NCBI GenBank assembly: GCA_024760905.1
Contig: CM045731.1
Coordinates: 56,826,625 to 56,890,624, forward strand
Reading direction: 5' to 3'
DNA: 64,000 bases
Origin: Plotosus lineatus
Lineage: Eukaryota; Chordata; Actinopteri; Siluriformes; Plotosidae
Shown here: positions 22,331 through 32,599 of the stretch, in pieces
Position numbering within the stretch: position 1 is the stretch's first letter
Layout: the number at the start of each line of letters is the position of its first letter
Made by a program: the position numbers and the translations under genes
The notes under the pieces: model-generated
The model's input: only the letters and a program-made list of their open reading frames with translations
Told to the model about the DNA's origin: nothing
Database searches by the model: none

Positions 22331-22566
22331 GTAAAAACCAATATTTTATAATAATAATAATAATAATATTTCATGTACATTAACAATAATAAATAACTAT
22401 AAAACAAGAATAAACAATAAGTCAACTAACCCTTTCCGATCATCGACTGTTGCAACGATGTCAAATTGGCAGGCATGAGGTGGTGCATAACAGAGAAGGA
22501 GAAATTTGTGCATGTGCACGCTACGAATGCCAGTGAGGAAAGGCTCGTGGTGAGCTCCCACAAGGC

Positions 22567-22876
22567 CAGTGCTTCTCAAATAGTGGGGCGCACGGTGTGA
22601 TGGCGGGAATGGGGGGGTATGACCCTGGGGAACGTGTTTGTTTGCCATACTGTACTAGAATTAAGTGTAATTGCGCATCTTCTACAGTAGGTGGCGGTGA
22701 TGCTCTCACTATGTTCCCTGTGGTGGAGGGGAGAAGAAGAAAAAAAAAAAAAAAAAAAAAAAAATCACAGAGCAAACGATATGAAGTGCAGTAAACACTT
22801 TATATTCACGCGTGGGGACGTGAAATGTTTTTTCCTTCCGAAAGAGGACATTAGAGAAAATAATTGAGAAGCACTA
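22567..22876. mobile_element. Non-autonomous hAT element, copy 1
   Basis: TIRs cagtgcttctcaaatagtgg and (reversed) tagtgcttctcaatt. Eight-base flanks cacaaggc (22559-22566) and cacaaggg (22877-22884) differ by one base, the target length expected for hAT. Internal block ctgtactagaattaagtgta recurs at 51540 in copy 2. 310 bp with a long A-run at 22740-22764. Confidence 0.85.
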
Positions 22877-23055
22877 CACAAGGGGTCTCAAAGTGCAGAA
22901 GAATAAAAGGCTCATCGGCCCAGAAAAGCCATTTCCCCAACAGAGCCCCAAAAATCAAAATTTTGCTCATTGAATGGGGAACATTTTTGGTGGGCTTGAA
23001 GCTCGTATCATGGAAAATTAGTTATAAAAGACACTCGTAAGTCAAGGTACCACTG

Positions 23056-23767
23056 TACTGTGTATACATTTATTTATAGCTACATGAAATGTACATTATG
23101 TGGGTTGAATGTTGAATTGTAACTCATAGATTCACCAACATCGTTTCCTATTGAATTGTGTACAACAGTAGACCAATCTCTATACACAGCACACATATTG
23201 ACCAATCAATTGCCTTAAGATTCAGATCAGTTTATTAAATAAGTCATGTCAGGTGTCCTGCTGCTTGGTTGAAGCAAAACCTGCAGGCACTGCGACCCTT
23301 TGTGGAATGAGTTTGAGACCCCTGGTGTCATACATCGTGCTCCCTCCTTGACTATGAGGGAAAGAGTTAAGCATTAGGTACTTTACATTAAGCTGTACTC
23401 ATTTTATTGTAAGAACAACAACAAAAAACTTATTTTGTAAAACAAAAGTCAATCTACTCATTTTCCTTCTTCTCCTTTTCATTCTCTCTCTCACACACAC
23501 TCTCAGTCTCACATGGTCACTATGTCCTTTCCACGGTGATGATGAAACTTTTAAAAATGCAGATACGGCAACCTGTTCCTGTGTGTGTGAGAACAGGACT
23601 GCGTGATGATGAAAGGAACACTGGTGTGATGATAAAGTTCTTGAGCAACACGAAATCTTACTGACACCATCGTCCTCATGACTCTGACTAGATTCATCTG
23701 TACAGACCAGAGCTCAGAAAGGTTGGGTAAATTGTTTGAGAGCTGATGTGTGTGCGTGTGGTCTTAC
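23056..23767. other. Intron sequence, nothing recognised
   Basis: No recognisable element. It leads into the donor of the next ctnnbl1 exon. Confidence 0.4.
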
Positions 23768-23848
23768 ATGCTTCTCTCCATCAATTCGTCTGTCTGCAAA
23801 CTGAACGCTCTCCAGGTACTTAAAATGCAACTCCATCAGTCTGTCCAC
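23768..23848 (-). CDS. ctnnbl1: ctnnbl1 coding exon
   Basis: Minus strand: acceptor tttttcctgaag, 81-nt exon in phase 0, donor gtaaga. It encodes VDRLMELHFKYLESVQFADR then RIDGEKH. The VDRLMELHFKYL segment equals human CTNNBL1 as recalled. Confidence 0.97.
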
Positions 23849-23962
23849 CTTCAGGAAAAACACACACACACGGACACACACACACCTTCAATGTATATAT
23901 GGTGCGAATGCTTCAAGCCTCTGCTGTTCTGTGCTTGAGTGTGTCCCATTAGTGTTACCAGA

Positions 23963-24344
23963 CAGTGGTACCTCACCTTACGAAAGACCCAACAAACGAA
24001 AAATCCAAGTTACAAAACGCATTTACCTAAAATTTCCATCTCTGAATACGAAAAAATATTCACGTTACGAAACGCACCATCTCAAAAATTCAAACAACGC
24101 GTAGGTTGCTCTCCCATTGGCTATATGGAGCTGCATCTCAATAATACCCATGATTCTTTTCGTGTGCCTTCGACCCATTGTGCGTCACGGAGTTCGAACA
24201 CGTGTAAAGGATAGAGTTACTGTTGTTTCGTGAGTTTTTCGAGTGTGCTCATTGCAACTTTATTTTTTGGGTCAGGCTTTTAACCTTGCATAAACATTTG
24301 TAAGATTATGACTCTGCTAAGAAGACATGGCAACACGCGTGAGC

Positions 24345-24378
<34 letters not shown>

Positions 24379-24704
24379 ATACACACACACGTGTGTGTGT
24401 GATTCCCAGTGAAAGTGATTCCTGGTGCGAGTGAAAAGAAGAAGCGGTCTCATGGCAAGCGGTAGAGTGATATCGCAAAGGCATATGGCCGAAACCCGTC
24501 GACCATCGGTACGATATTGAAATGAAGCAGAAGGAGGGCTTAAAAGGTAAACTTTTATAATTTTTAAAGGGTTGAGGGGGTAGTATTAGGAGGCCTTGGA
24601 ACAAATCAGGCCTTTTACATGTAAAATCCAACTCAACTTGCGAAAAAACCAGGTTACAAAACCACTTCTGGAACGGATTAATTTCGTAAGGTGAGGTATG
24701 ACTG
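23963..24704 (+). mobile_element. Tigger-like DNA transposon remnant
   Basis: Left end cagtggtacctcaccttacg and right end cgtaaggtgaggtatgactg are inverted repeats; TA follows the right end, but the left flank reads GA. Plus-strand 24460-24530 keeps a stop-containing trace of the HTH: SDIAKAYGRNPSTIGTILK. A CA repeat lies at 24358-24380. Confidence 0.8.
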
Positions 24705-24921
24705 TAGTTCTTTAATAAGAAGTCAGTTTAGCAAATCTTAATGGTAGAATTACCAATACCAAACGGTGCACTTTACTGTAACTGCTTTAATAGATTTTTT
24801 ATTATATAATTTTTGATATACATTAATTAAAGAGAATACACAATATGTTTTCTGTATTAGATATGTACTTAACTGCTTTTAAACATTTAATTAACAATCC
24901 AACTATTTAAAAGTCTTCTAC

Positions 24922-25019
24922 CTTCACGCAGTCATTCTCGGTGAACTTGCTGAGCAGCCGGCTCCTCTGCTGCCCCTTCAGGTTCCTCAACATGGACCCT
25001 AGGATGGAGCACACATGCT
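24922..25019 (-). CDS. ctnnbl1: ctnnbl1 coding exon
   Basis: Minus strand: acceptor cctccactag, 98-nt exon, donor gtagaa (weaker than consensus). It completes the split Glu codon from exon 50929-51110 and encodes HVCSILGSMLRNLKGQQRSR then LLSKFTENDCVK. It agrees closely with recalled human residues (HVCSILASLLRNLRGQQRTR). Armadillo-like helical region. Confidence 0.97.
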
Positions 25020-25350
25020 CTAGTGGAGGACAAGAAGAAACCAAAATGCTATTAAAGGGTTCAAAAGTATAATGGGAGAGCCCCACCTTCTGTTTTTATC
25101 AGTTTTATCCCCTCCGTTCCACTCTGTGAAAGAACGAAAGCTAAACCTCATTTCCTTCAAAACACATTAAGCTAAGTGTGTACAAGTTATTCGAGGGTCG
25201 ATAACATGCACAGCATTTCCGAGTCAATACCAGATGCAATTTGAAGACACTAAACAATTAACACACAGGGTTCAGGATAGTGAGAATTTTTAAAGATAAA
25301 GGATATTCAGATAGAAGGAAAACCATGTGAATCGGTCTTCATTGTGGTGC

Positions 25351-25378
25351 GTGTGTGTGTGTGTGTGTGTGTGTGTAC
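25351..25378. repeat. (GT)n microsatellite
   Basis: About 14 GT units. Confidence 0.9.
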
Positions 25379-25558
25379 TGTGGGTCCAGAGTCTCTAAGT
25401 CTAATGACACCAAAGTGTGCATGGTTTAGCTGTACTAAATGTACATTTGTGTGTTTAAACATCATCGCCTCACAGCATCATCACAAGGAGGGTACGAAAT
25501 GTTTCCAGTTAGTCCCAGAAACCATCGGGAGGTAAAAATTCCCAGCCTCATCCGTGTA

Positions 25559-25673
25559 CAGGGATCCATCATTTTCCACGGTTAACTGGGACTGAGATCC
25601 CCCCCGCGCCTGCCGAATTCTGAAAAGTATGATCAAATGCTACTCAACTTACCCCCCCCCCAACTGACATATA
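25559..25673. mobile_element. TIR element (CAGGGRTCCCTC family), copy 3, left part only
   Basis: Begins cagggatccatcattttcca after TA and continues ttaactgggactgagatccc as in copies 1 and 2, then is cut by the Tc1 insertion at 25674. A short continuation (tgtacatgtaca) may follow the Tc1 at 33589. The right end was not found. Confidence 0.7.
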
Positions 25674-25888
25674 CTAGTCCTTCTTGAAAAATTAGCATAT
25701 TGAAATAAAAGTTCATAATTTTCTGTAATGTACTGAGAAAAATTAAACTTTCATATATTTTAGATTCATTGCAATGCAGCCATGAGGGGGGGGGGGGTTA
25801 CTAACCAGTGTCTCTCCCCCTTATGCCGGTCCCAAGCCCGGATAAATGCAGAGGGTTGCGACAGGAAGAGCATCCGGCGTAAAACTTC

Positions 25889-26237
25889 TGTCTTCCTTTC
25901 GGCTTTTTCCCTTTCACTCGGGAGTCGCCACAGCGAATCATCTGATTCGCACATTTGATTTGGCAGAGGTTTTTACGTCGGATGCCCTTCCTGATCACAA
26001 CCCTTCATAGCAAGGGACATAATCACGCTGACGACTTTGCAGCCTACTCTTTACGAAAGTCAGCAATGGTTCTTTTACATGCCTCTCACCATAGACAGTG
26101 AGAGACATGGCCCGCTTTTGATAACCCAGTTAGCTGCACTGGGGGGGACAGTGACAACCTTGTGGAGAGTGGGACTCAAACCCCCAACCTTTGGATCAGA
26201 GATCCAGCGCCCTATACCACTAGACCACCACTGCCCC
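25889..26237 (-). repeat. RTE-tailed tRNA SINE, copy 6, inside the RTE leader
   Basis: Minus-strand full-length SINE between the LINE leader and its first coding segment. Compared with the uninterrupted leader at 38104-38270, the insertion falls just after cggcgtaaaact. Confidence 0.85.
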
Positions 26238-26802
26238 ATTAAAAATGCAAATGGTCAAAACAAAACTCATACCGGATCGGTCGAGGCCCGGGTTAACAAC
26301 GACCGCCATCAGTGCTGTCAACCAACAGGGTGCTGATGGAAATTGGACTACTGTTGGTCGCAGACATCGAAGAAGGAGAGGCGGGAGGCGTGTCCGTAGG
26401 CAGAGAGAGAAGAGGAAAGGCGTGAGCCTAGGACTGAGAGTAGGGACTTTGAATGTTGGAACGATGCAAAGAAAAGGTAGAGAGCTGGCTGACATGATGC
26501 AGAGGAGGAAGGTGGACATACTGTGTGTTCAGGAGACCAGGTGGAAAGGTAGCAAGGCTAGAAGCTGAGGAGCAGGGTTTAAGCTGTTTTATCACGGTGT
26601 GGATGGGAAGAGAAATGGAGTCGGAGTCATCTTGAAGGAGGAGTTTGTCAGGAATGTTCTAGAAGTGAAAAGAGTGTCAGACAGAGTGATGAGTCTCAAG
26701 TTAGAAATTGAAGACGTGATGGTCAATGTTGTTAGTGCTTATGCCCCACAGGCAGGATGTAAGCTAGAAGAGAAGGAGAGATTCTAGAGTGACTTAGATG
26801 AA

Positions 26803-27732
26803 GTGATGCAGCGTACCCCCAGAGGTGAAAGAGTGGTCATTGGTGAAGATTTCAATGGACATGTTGGTGCAGGCAACAGAGGGGACGAGGAAGTGATGGG
26901 CAGGTTTGGTATCCAGGACAGGAACACAGAAGGACAGATGTTGATCGATTTTGCAAAAAGGATGGAAATGGCTGTGGTGAATACTTTCTTCCAGAAGAGA
27001 GAGGAGCATAGGGTGACTTATGAAAGGGGAGGTAAGAGCACACACATCTTGTGTAGGCGATGTAATTTGAAGGAAGTCAGTGACTGCAAAGTAGTAGTGG
27101 GCGAGAGTGTTGCCAAACAGCATAGGATGGTGGTGTGCAGGATGACTCTGATGGTGAGAAAGGTGAAAAAGGCAAAGGCAGAGCAGAAGACAAAGTGGTG
27201 GAAGCTGAAAAAGGAAAAGTGTTGTGTTGTCTTCAAGGAGGAGTTGAAACAGGCTTTGAGTGGTCAGGAAGTGCTTCCAGATGACTGGACAAATACAGCC
27301 AATGTGATCAGGGAGACCGGTAGGAGAGTACTTGGTGTGTCCTCTGGAAGGAAAGTAGATAAGGAAACTTGGTGGTGGAATGAGGAAGTGCAGGAGTGTG
27401 TACAAAAGAAGAGGTTAGCCAAGAAGAAGTGGGACACAGAGAGGACCGAAGAGAGTAAACAGGAGTACAATGAGACACAGCGTAAGGTGAAGGTAGCGGT
27501 GTCAAAGGCCAAACAGAGGGCGTATGATGACTTGTATGATAGGTTGGACAGTAAGGAGGGAGAAAATGATTTATACAGGTTGGCACAGCAGAGAAATAGA
27601 GATGGGAAAGATGTGCAGCAAGTTCGAGTGATAAAGGACAGAGAGGGAAATGTATTGACTGATGACAGAAGTGTGCTGGGAAGATGGAAAGAGAACTTCG
27701 AAGAGCTGATGAATGAGGAAATACCTCCCTGA
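26803..27732 (+). pseudogene. RTE endonuclease and linker reading frame
   Basis: 309 codons. Endonuclease motifs: ERVVIGEDFNGHVGAGNRGD near residue 12, DRNTEGQMLIDFAKRMEMAV near 40, CNLKEVSDCKVVVGESVAKQ near 90, KQHRMVV as the His-bearing end motif. The linker WWWNEEVQECVQKKRLAKKK leads to DDRSVLGRWKENFEELMNEE, where the Rex3-like LINE interrupts it. The expected catalytic-region Ala/Asp (VVIGADFN in other copies) reads VVIGEDFN. Confidence 0.85.
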
Positions 27733-28444
27733 ATTGCCACCTTATCGTGGTGGAGTGGTTTGCGTGACCTAATGATCCTAGGAGCTATGTTGTCGGGGGC
27801 ATAATGCCCCTGGTAGGGTCACCCAAGGCAAACAGGTCCTGGGTGAAGGTCCAGACAAAGTGCGATTCAGAAGACCCCTATGCCATCTCGGAGTAAACAT
27901 TTGAAGCAGTCTCCCTTGCCCGGACGCGGGTCACCGGGGTTCCCTCCTGGAGCCAGGCCCAGGGGAGGGGCTCGAAGGCGAGCGCCTGGTGGTCGGGCCT
28001 AGCCCGAAAAGGAGACATGGGTCCGCCCTCCCATGGACCCACCACCCGTGGGAGGAGTTTTAGGGGTCGGGTGCAGTGTGAGTTGGGTGGCAGCCAAAGG
28101 CATGGGTTCTGTCGGACCGATCCTCGGCTACTTACTCTGACCCTCGGGACATGGAATGTCACCTCTCTGGCGGGAAAGGAGCCTGATTTGGTGCGTGAGG
28201 TGGAGAGATACCGACTAGATATAGTCGGGCTCACCTCAACGCATAGCTTGGGCTCTGGAACCATCCATCTCGAAAGAGGCTGGACCTTCTTCTATTCTGG
28301 AGTTGCTCATGGGGAGGCGGCGAGCCGGTGTGGGTATTCTTGTTGCCCCCCGTCTCGGTGTCCAAATGTTGGGGTTCTCCCCGGTTAACGAAAGGGTAGC
28401 TTCCCTCCGTCTTCGGGTGGGGGGACGGGGCCTGACTGTTATTT

Positions 28445-29581
28445 GTGCTTATGCACCAAATGACAGTTCAGAGTACCCACCCTTTTTGGAGTCTTTGGGG
28501 GTTGGAGAACGCTCCCTTGGGAGACTCGCTCGTTGTCTTGGGAGACTTCAACGCCCACGTGGACAACAATAGTGTGACCTGGAAGGGTGTGATCGGTAGG
28601 TACGGCCTCTCCAGTCTGAATCCGAATGGTGTTTCATTGTTGGACTTCTGTGCTCGTCATAGTTTGTCTATCACGAACACCATGTTCGAACATAAGGGTG
28701 TCCATAAGTGCACTTGGCACCAGGACACCCTCGGTCGCAGTTCGATGATTGACTTTGTAGTCGTGTCATCGGACTTGCGACCATATGTTCTGGACATTCG
28801 GGTGAAGAGAGGAGCTGAGCTGTCTACCGATCACTACCTGGTGGTGAGTTGGCTTCGGTGGTGGGGGAGGCTGCCTTCCAGACCTGGCAGGCCCAAGCGT
28901 GTAATCAGGGTCTGCTGGGAACGTTTGGCTGACTCCCCTGTCCGAGAGGCCTTTAACTCCCACCTCTGGCAGAGCTACAACCACGTTCCGGAGGAGGCGG
29001 GGGACATGGAATCCGAATGGGCCATGTTTCGTGCCTCCATTGCTGAGGCGGCAGCCCATAGCTGTGGCCGTAAGGTCGTCGGTGCTTGTCGTGGCGGTAA
29101 TCCCCGAACCCGGTGGTGGACACCTGCGGTGAAGGGGGCAGTCCAGCTGAAGAAAGAGGCCTATTGGGTTTTATTAGCCTGTGGGACTCCTGAGGCAGCA
29201 AACGGGTACCGGCAGGCCAAACGTGCTGCAGCCGAGGCTGTCGCAGATGCAAAATCTCGGGCGTGGGAGGAGTTCGGTGAGGGCCTGGAGAGTGATTATC
29301 GGTTGGCCTCAAAAAGGTTCTGGGCCACCATCCGACGCCTCAGGAGGGGGAAGCAGTTCTTCACAAACACTGTTTACAGTGGAGGTGAGGAGCTGCTTAC
29401 CTTGACTGGGGATGTTCTTGAGAGAGGTGGAGGGAATACTTTGAGGACCTCCTCAATCCCACTAACACGCCGTCTGTGGAAGAGGAAGACCTTGGGGGTT
29501 CGGGTGAGGGTCCGCCCATCACTGGAGTGGAGGTCACGGAGGTTGTCAAAAAGCTCCTCGGTGGTCGAGGTCCGGGTTTAG
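28445..29581 (+). pseudogene. Rex3-like endonuclease and linker frame
   Basis: 378 codons. Endonuclease motifs: DSLVVLGDFNAHVDNNSVTW near residue 30, SSMIDFVVVSSDLRPYVLDI near 95, LSTDHYLVVSWL as the terminal His motif. A linker rich in Arg/Trp follows. The extreme N-terminal part (LTLGTWNVTSLAGKEPDLVR) lies in another frame at 28017-28388, so at least one frameshift has occurred. Confidence 0.8.
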
Positions 29582-31047
29582 ACGAGATCCGCCCGGAATA
29601 TCTCAGGGCTCTGGATGTTGTAGGACTGTCTTGGTTGACACGTCTCTGCAACATCGCGTGGTCATCAGGGGCTGTACCTCTGGATTGGCAAACTGGGGTG
29701 GTGGTCCCAATTTTTCAGAAGGGGGACCGGAGGGTGTGTTCCAATTATCGGGGAATTACACTCCACAGCCTACCTGGGAAAGTCTATGCAGGGGTACTAG
29801 AGAGGAGGATCCGACCAATGGTTGAACCTCGGATTCAGGAGGAACAATGTGGTTTTCGTCCTGGCCACAGCACTCTTGACCAACTCTATACGCTCCACAG
29901 GATTCTGGAGGGGGCATGGGAGTTTGCCCAATCTGTCCACATGTGCTTTGTGGATTTGGAGAAGGCTTTCGACCGTGTCCCTCGAACGAACTTGTGGGGC
30001 GTGCTCCGAGAGTATGGCGTTCCGGATCCGTTGCTACGAGCTATTCGGTCGCTGTATCACTGGAGCCAGAGTTTGGTCCGTATTGGTCACAGCAGGTCGG
30101 ATTCGTTTCCAGTGGGAGTTGGAGTCCGCCAAGGCTGTCCTTTGTCACCGATTCTGTTCATAATTTTTATGGACAGAATTTCTAGGCGCAGTCGAGGCGA
30201 TGAGGGGTTCTGGTTTGGTGGGCATCGGATATCGTCTCTGCTTTTTGTGGATGATGTTGTCCTCTTGGCTTCATCAAGTCGGACCCTCCAGCTCTCATTG
30301 GAGCGATTCACAGCTGAGTACGAAGCAGCCGGGATGAAGATCAGTACCTCCAAGTCCGAGGCCATGGTTCTCAGTCGGACAATGGTGGAATGCACCCTCC
30401 GGGTCGGGAATGAGGCCCTGCCCCAAGTGGAGGAGTTTAAGTATCTTGGGGTCTTGTTTACGAGTGAGGGAAGGATGGAGCAAGAGATCGACAGACAGAT
30501 CGCTGCAGTCTCTGCTGTTAAGCGGTGCCTGTACCGGTCCGTCGTGGTGAAGAAGGAGCTAAGCCGCAAGGCAAAGCTCTCAATTTACCAGTCGATCTAC
30601 GTTCCAACCTTCACCTATGGTCACGAGCTTTGGGTAATGACCGAAAGAAAAAGATCACGGATACAAGCGGCTGAAATGAGCTTCCTTCGCCGGGTGGCAG
30701 TGTTCTCCCTTAGAGATAAGGTGAGAAGCTCCGCCATCCGGGGAGAGCTCGGAGTAGATCCGCTGCTCCTCCGCATTGAGAGGGGCCAGTTGAGGTGGCT
30801 CGGGCATCTGGTCAGAATGCCCCCCGGACGCCTCCCTGGTGTGGTGTTTTGGGTATGTCCAACCGGGAAGAGACCCCGGGGTCGACCTAGAACACGCTGG
30901 AGGGACTATGTCTCTCGGCTTGTCTGGGACCACCTCGGTGTCCTCCCGGGAGAGTTGGAGGAAGTGGCTCGGGAGAGGGACGTCTGGACCTCTTTGCTGA
31001 GGTTGCTGCCCCCGCGACCCGACCCTGGACGAAGCGGAAGAAGATGA
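29476..31047 (+). CDS. Rex3-like reverse-transcriptase frame, open for 523 codons
   Basis: Motifs in order: SNYRGITLHSLPGKVYAGVL (about residue 92), EEQCGFRPGHSTLDQLYTLH (about 122), CFVDLEKAFDRVPR (about 157), VGVRQGCPLSPILFIIFMDR (about 214), LLFVDDVVLLASS (catalytic Asp pair, about 253), MKISTSKSEAMVL, EFKYLGVLFTSEG, then C-terminal RWLGHLVRMPPGRLPG and RPRGRPRTRWRDYVSRLVWD. RNA-directed DNA synthesis would be its role in target-primed integration. The frame is intact but lacks its endonuclease in phase, so the element as a whole is broken. Its start overlaps the upstream frame and is not a natural initiation site. Confidence 0.8.
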   Translation: MEEEDLGGSGEGPPITGVEVTEVVKKLLGGRGPGLDEIRPEYLRALDVVGLSWLTRLCNIAWSSGAVPLDWQTGVVVPIFQKGDRRVCSNYRGITLHSLPGKVYAGVLERRIRPMVEPRIQEEQCGFRPGHSTLDQLYTLHRILEGAWEFAQSVHMCFVDLEKAFDRVPRTNLWGVLREYGVPDPLLRAIRSLYHWSQSLVRIGHSRSDSFPVGVGVRQGCPLSPILFIIFMDRISRRSRGDEGFWFGGHRISSLLFVDDVVLLASSSRTLQLSLERFTAEYEAAGMKISTSKSEAMVLSRTMVECTLRVGNEALPQVEEFKYLGVLFTSEGRMEQEIDRQIAAVSAVKRCLYRSVVVKKELSRKAKLSIYQSIYVPTFTYGHELWVMTERKRSRIQAAEMSFLRRVAVFSLRDKVRSSAIRGELGVDPLLLRIERGQLRWLGHLVRMPPGRLPGVVFWVCPTGKRPRGRPRTRWRDYVSRLVWDHLGVLPGELEEVARERDVWTSLLRLLPPRPDPGRSGRR

Positions 31048-31058
31048 TGATGATGATC

Positions 31059-32599
31059 AATGAGGAAAATGAGAGAGAGAAAAAAAAAAAAAAAGAGTAG
31101 AAGGGGTGACCGTTGAGGACCAGGAAGTAGCAAAGATGAGTAAGGGAGAAGTGAGGAGGGCATTGAAGAGGATGAAGAGTGGAAAGGCAGTTGGCCCTGA
31201 TGACATACCAGTTGAGGTATGGAAGTGTCTCGGGGAGGTAGCAGTAGATTTTCTGACAAGAATATTCAACAAGGTCTTAGAAAGTGAGCAGATGCCGGAG
31301 GAATGGAGAAGTGTGCTTGTGCCCATTTTTAAGAACAAGGGAGATGCACAGAGTTGTGGCAACTACAGAGGGATAAAGTTGATGAGCCATACAATGAAGT
31401 TATGGGAAAGAATAGTGGAAGCTAGACTAAGGGCAGAGGTCAGGATTTGTGAATAACAGTTTGGTTTCATGCCAAGAAAGAGCACCACAGATGCAGTGTT
31501 TGCTTTGAGGATGTGAATAGAGAAGTACAGAGAAGGTCAGTAGGAGCTGCATTGTGCCTTTGAGGATCTGGAGAAAGCATATGACAGGGTGCCGAGAGAA
31601 GAACTGTGGTATTGTATGAGGAAATCTGGAGTGGCAGAGAAGTATGTTAGAGTGGTGCAGGACATGTATGAGAGATGTAAAACGGTGTGTTGTCGGTGTG
31701 ACAGAAGAGTTCAAGGTGGAGGTGGGACTGCATCAAGGGTCAGGGCTGAGCCCCTTCTTGTTTGCTATGGTGATGGACAGGCTGACAGACGAGGTTAGAC
31801 ATCTCCATGGACTATGATGTTTGCAGATGACATCGTGATCTGTAGTGAGAGCAGAGAACAAGTGGAGGAAAATCTAGAAAGGTGGAGGTATGCCCTGGAA
31901 AGGAGGGGAATGAAGGTTAGTCTCAGTAAGACAGAATACATGTGTGTGAACGACAAGGACCCAAGAGGAACTTTGAGGTTACAGGGGGCAGAGATAAAGA
32001 AGGTGGAGGATTTTAAGTACTTAGGCTCAACAATCCAGAGCAATGGAGAGTGTGGAAAAGAGGTGAAGAAGCGCGTGCAGGCAGGTTAGAATGGATGGAG
32101 AAAAGTGTCCGGTGTGATGTGTGATAGGAGAGTATCGGCAAGAATGAAGGGAAAAGTGTACAAGACGGTGATGAGGCCAGCGATGTTGTATGGTTTAGAG
32201 ACAGTGGCACTGGGGAAAAGACAGGAGTCAGAGTTGGAGGTAGCAGAGATGAAAATGTTGAAGTTCTCTTTGGGAGTAACGAGGATGGATAGGATCAGAA
32301 ACGAGTACATCAGAGGGACAGCACATGTTAGATGTTTTGGAGACAAAGTCAGAGAGGCTAGTTTGAGATGGTTTGGACATGTACAGAGGAGGGATAGGGA
32401 GTATATTGGTAGTAGGATGCTGAGGTTGAAACTACCAGGCAGAAGGCCCAGAGGAAGACCAAAGAGAAGATTTATAGTGTGGTGAAGGCGGACATGAAGG
32501 TCGTTGGAGTAAGAGTAGAAGATGCAGAGGATAGGGAGAGATGGAGGCGGATCATTTGCTGTGGCGACCCCTGAAGGGAACAGCCGAAAGAAAAAGAAG
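31059..32599 (+). pseudogene. RTE reverse-transcriptase remnant, distal part
   Basis: Continuation of the 25774 LINE after the Rex3-like insertion. Frames: 31106-31456 (GPDDIPVEVWKCLGEVAVDF, SCGNYRGIKLMSHTMKLWER), 31814-32089 (MMFADDIVICSESREQVEEN, catalytic FADD kept) and 32105-32485 (LRWFGHVQRRDREY). Stops and frameshifts lie between them, and there is a deletion near 31795. Confidence 0.85.

Larger units (their letters stand above)
21831..23055. mobile_element. Tigger-like TIR element with nested SINE and hAT
   Basis: Left end cagtggtaccttgacttaga and right end gtaagtcaaggtaccactg are inverted repeats, flanked by TA (21829-21830, 23056-23057). Inside lie an RTE-tailed SINE (21986-22330), an ATA/AAT trinucleotide run near 22350, and a hAT element (22567-22876). 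No transposase frame left. Confidence 0.85.
27721..31058 (+). mobile_element. Rex3-like (RTE-group) LINE, near full-length
   Basis: Inserted into the RTE LINE with aatgaggaa at 27712-27720 and 31059-31067. The 5' part (ttatcgtggtggagtggttt, gagctatgttgtcgggggca) is followed by endonuclease frames (28017-28388, 28445-29581) and an open RT frame (29476-31047). The 3' end is a short GATG/ATG repeat, as recalled for Rex3. Frame changes between endonuclease and RT make it inactive. The name Rex3 is from memory of family features; RTE-group LINE is the safer call. Confidence 0.8.
25774..32599 (+). mobile_element. RTE-clade LINE, full-length, inserted in Tc1; carries SINE and Rex3-like insertions
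   Basis: Target duplication: atattttagattcattgca (25755-25773) and the same 19 bp with one mismatch (32600-32618), both Tc1 sequence. The 5' leader (atgcagccatgag ... gccggtcccaagcccggata) matches the other complete 5' end at 38104. Coding parts: 26245-26568 and 26599-26787 (endonuclease start), 26803-27732 (endonuclease to linker), 31106-31456, 31814-32089, 32105-32485 (RT). The 3' tail is ctgtggcgacccctgaaggg then aacagccgaaag. Without the insertions it is about 3.1 kb, the usual RTE size. Several stops and frameshifts make it dead. Confidence 0.93.
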
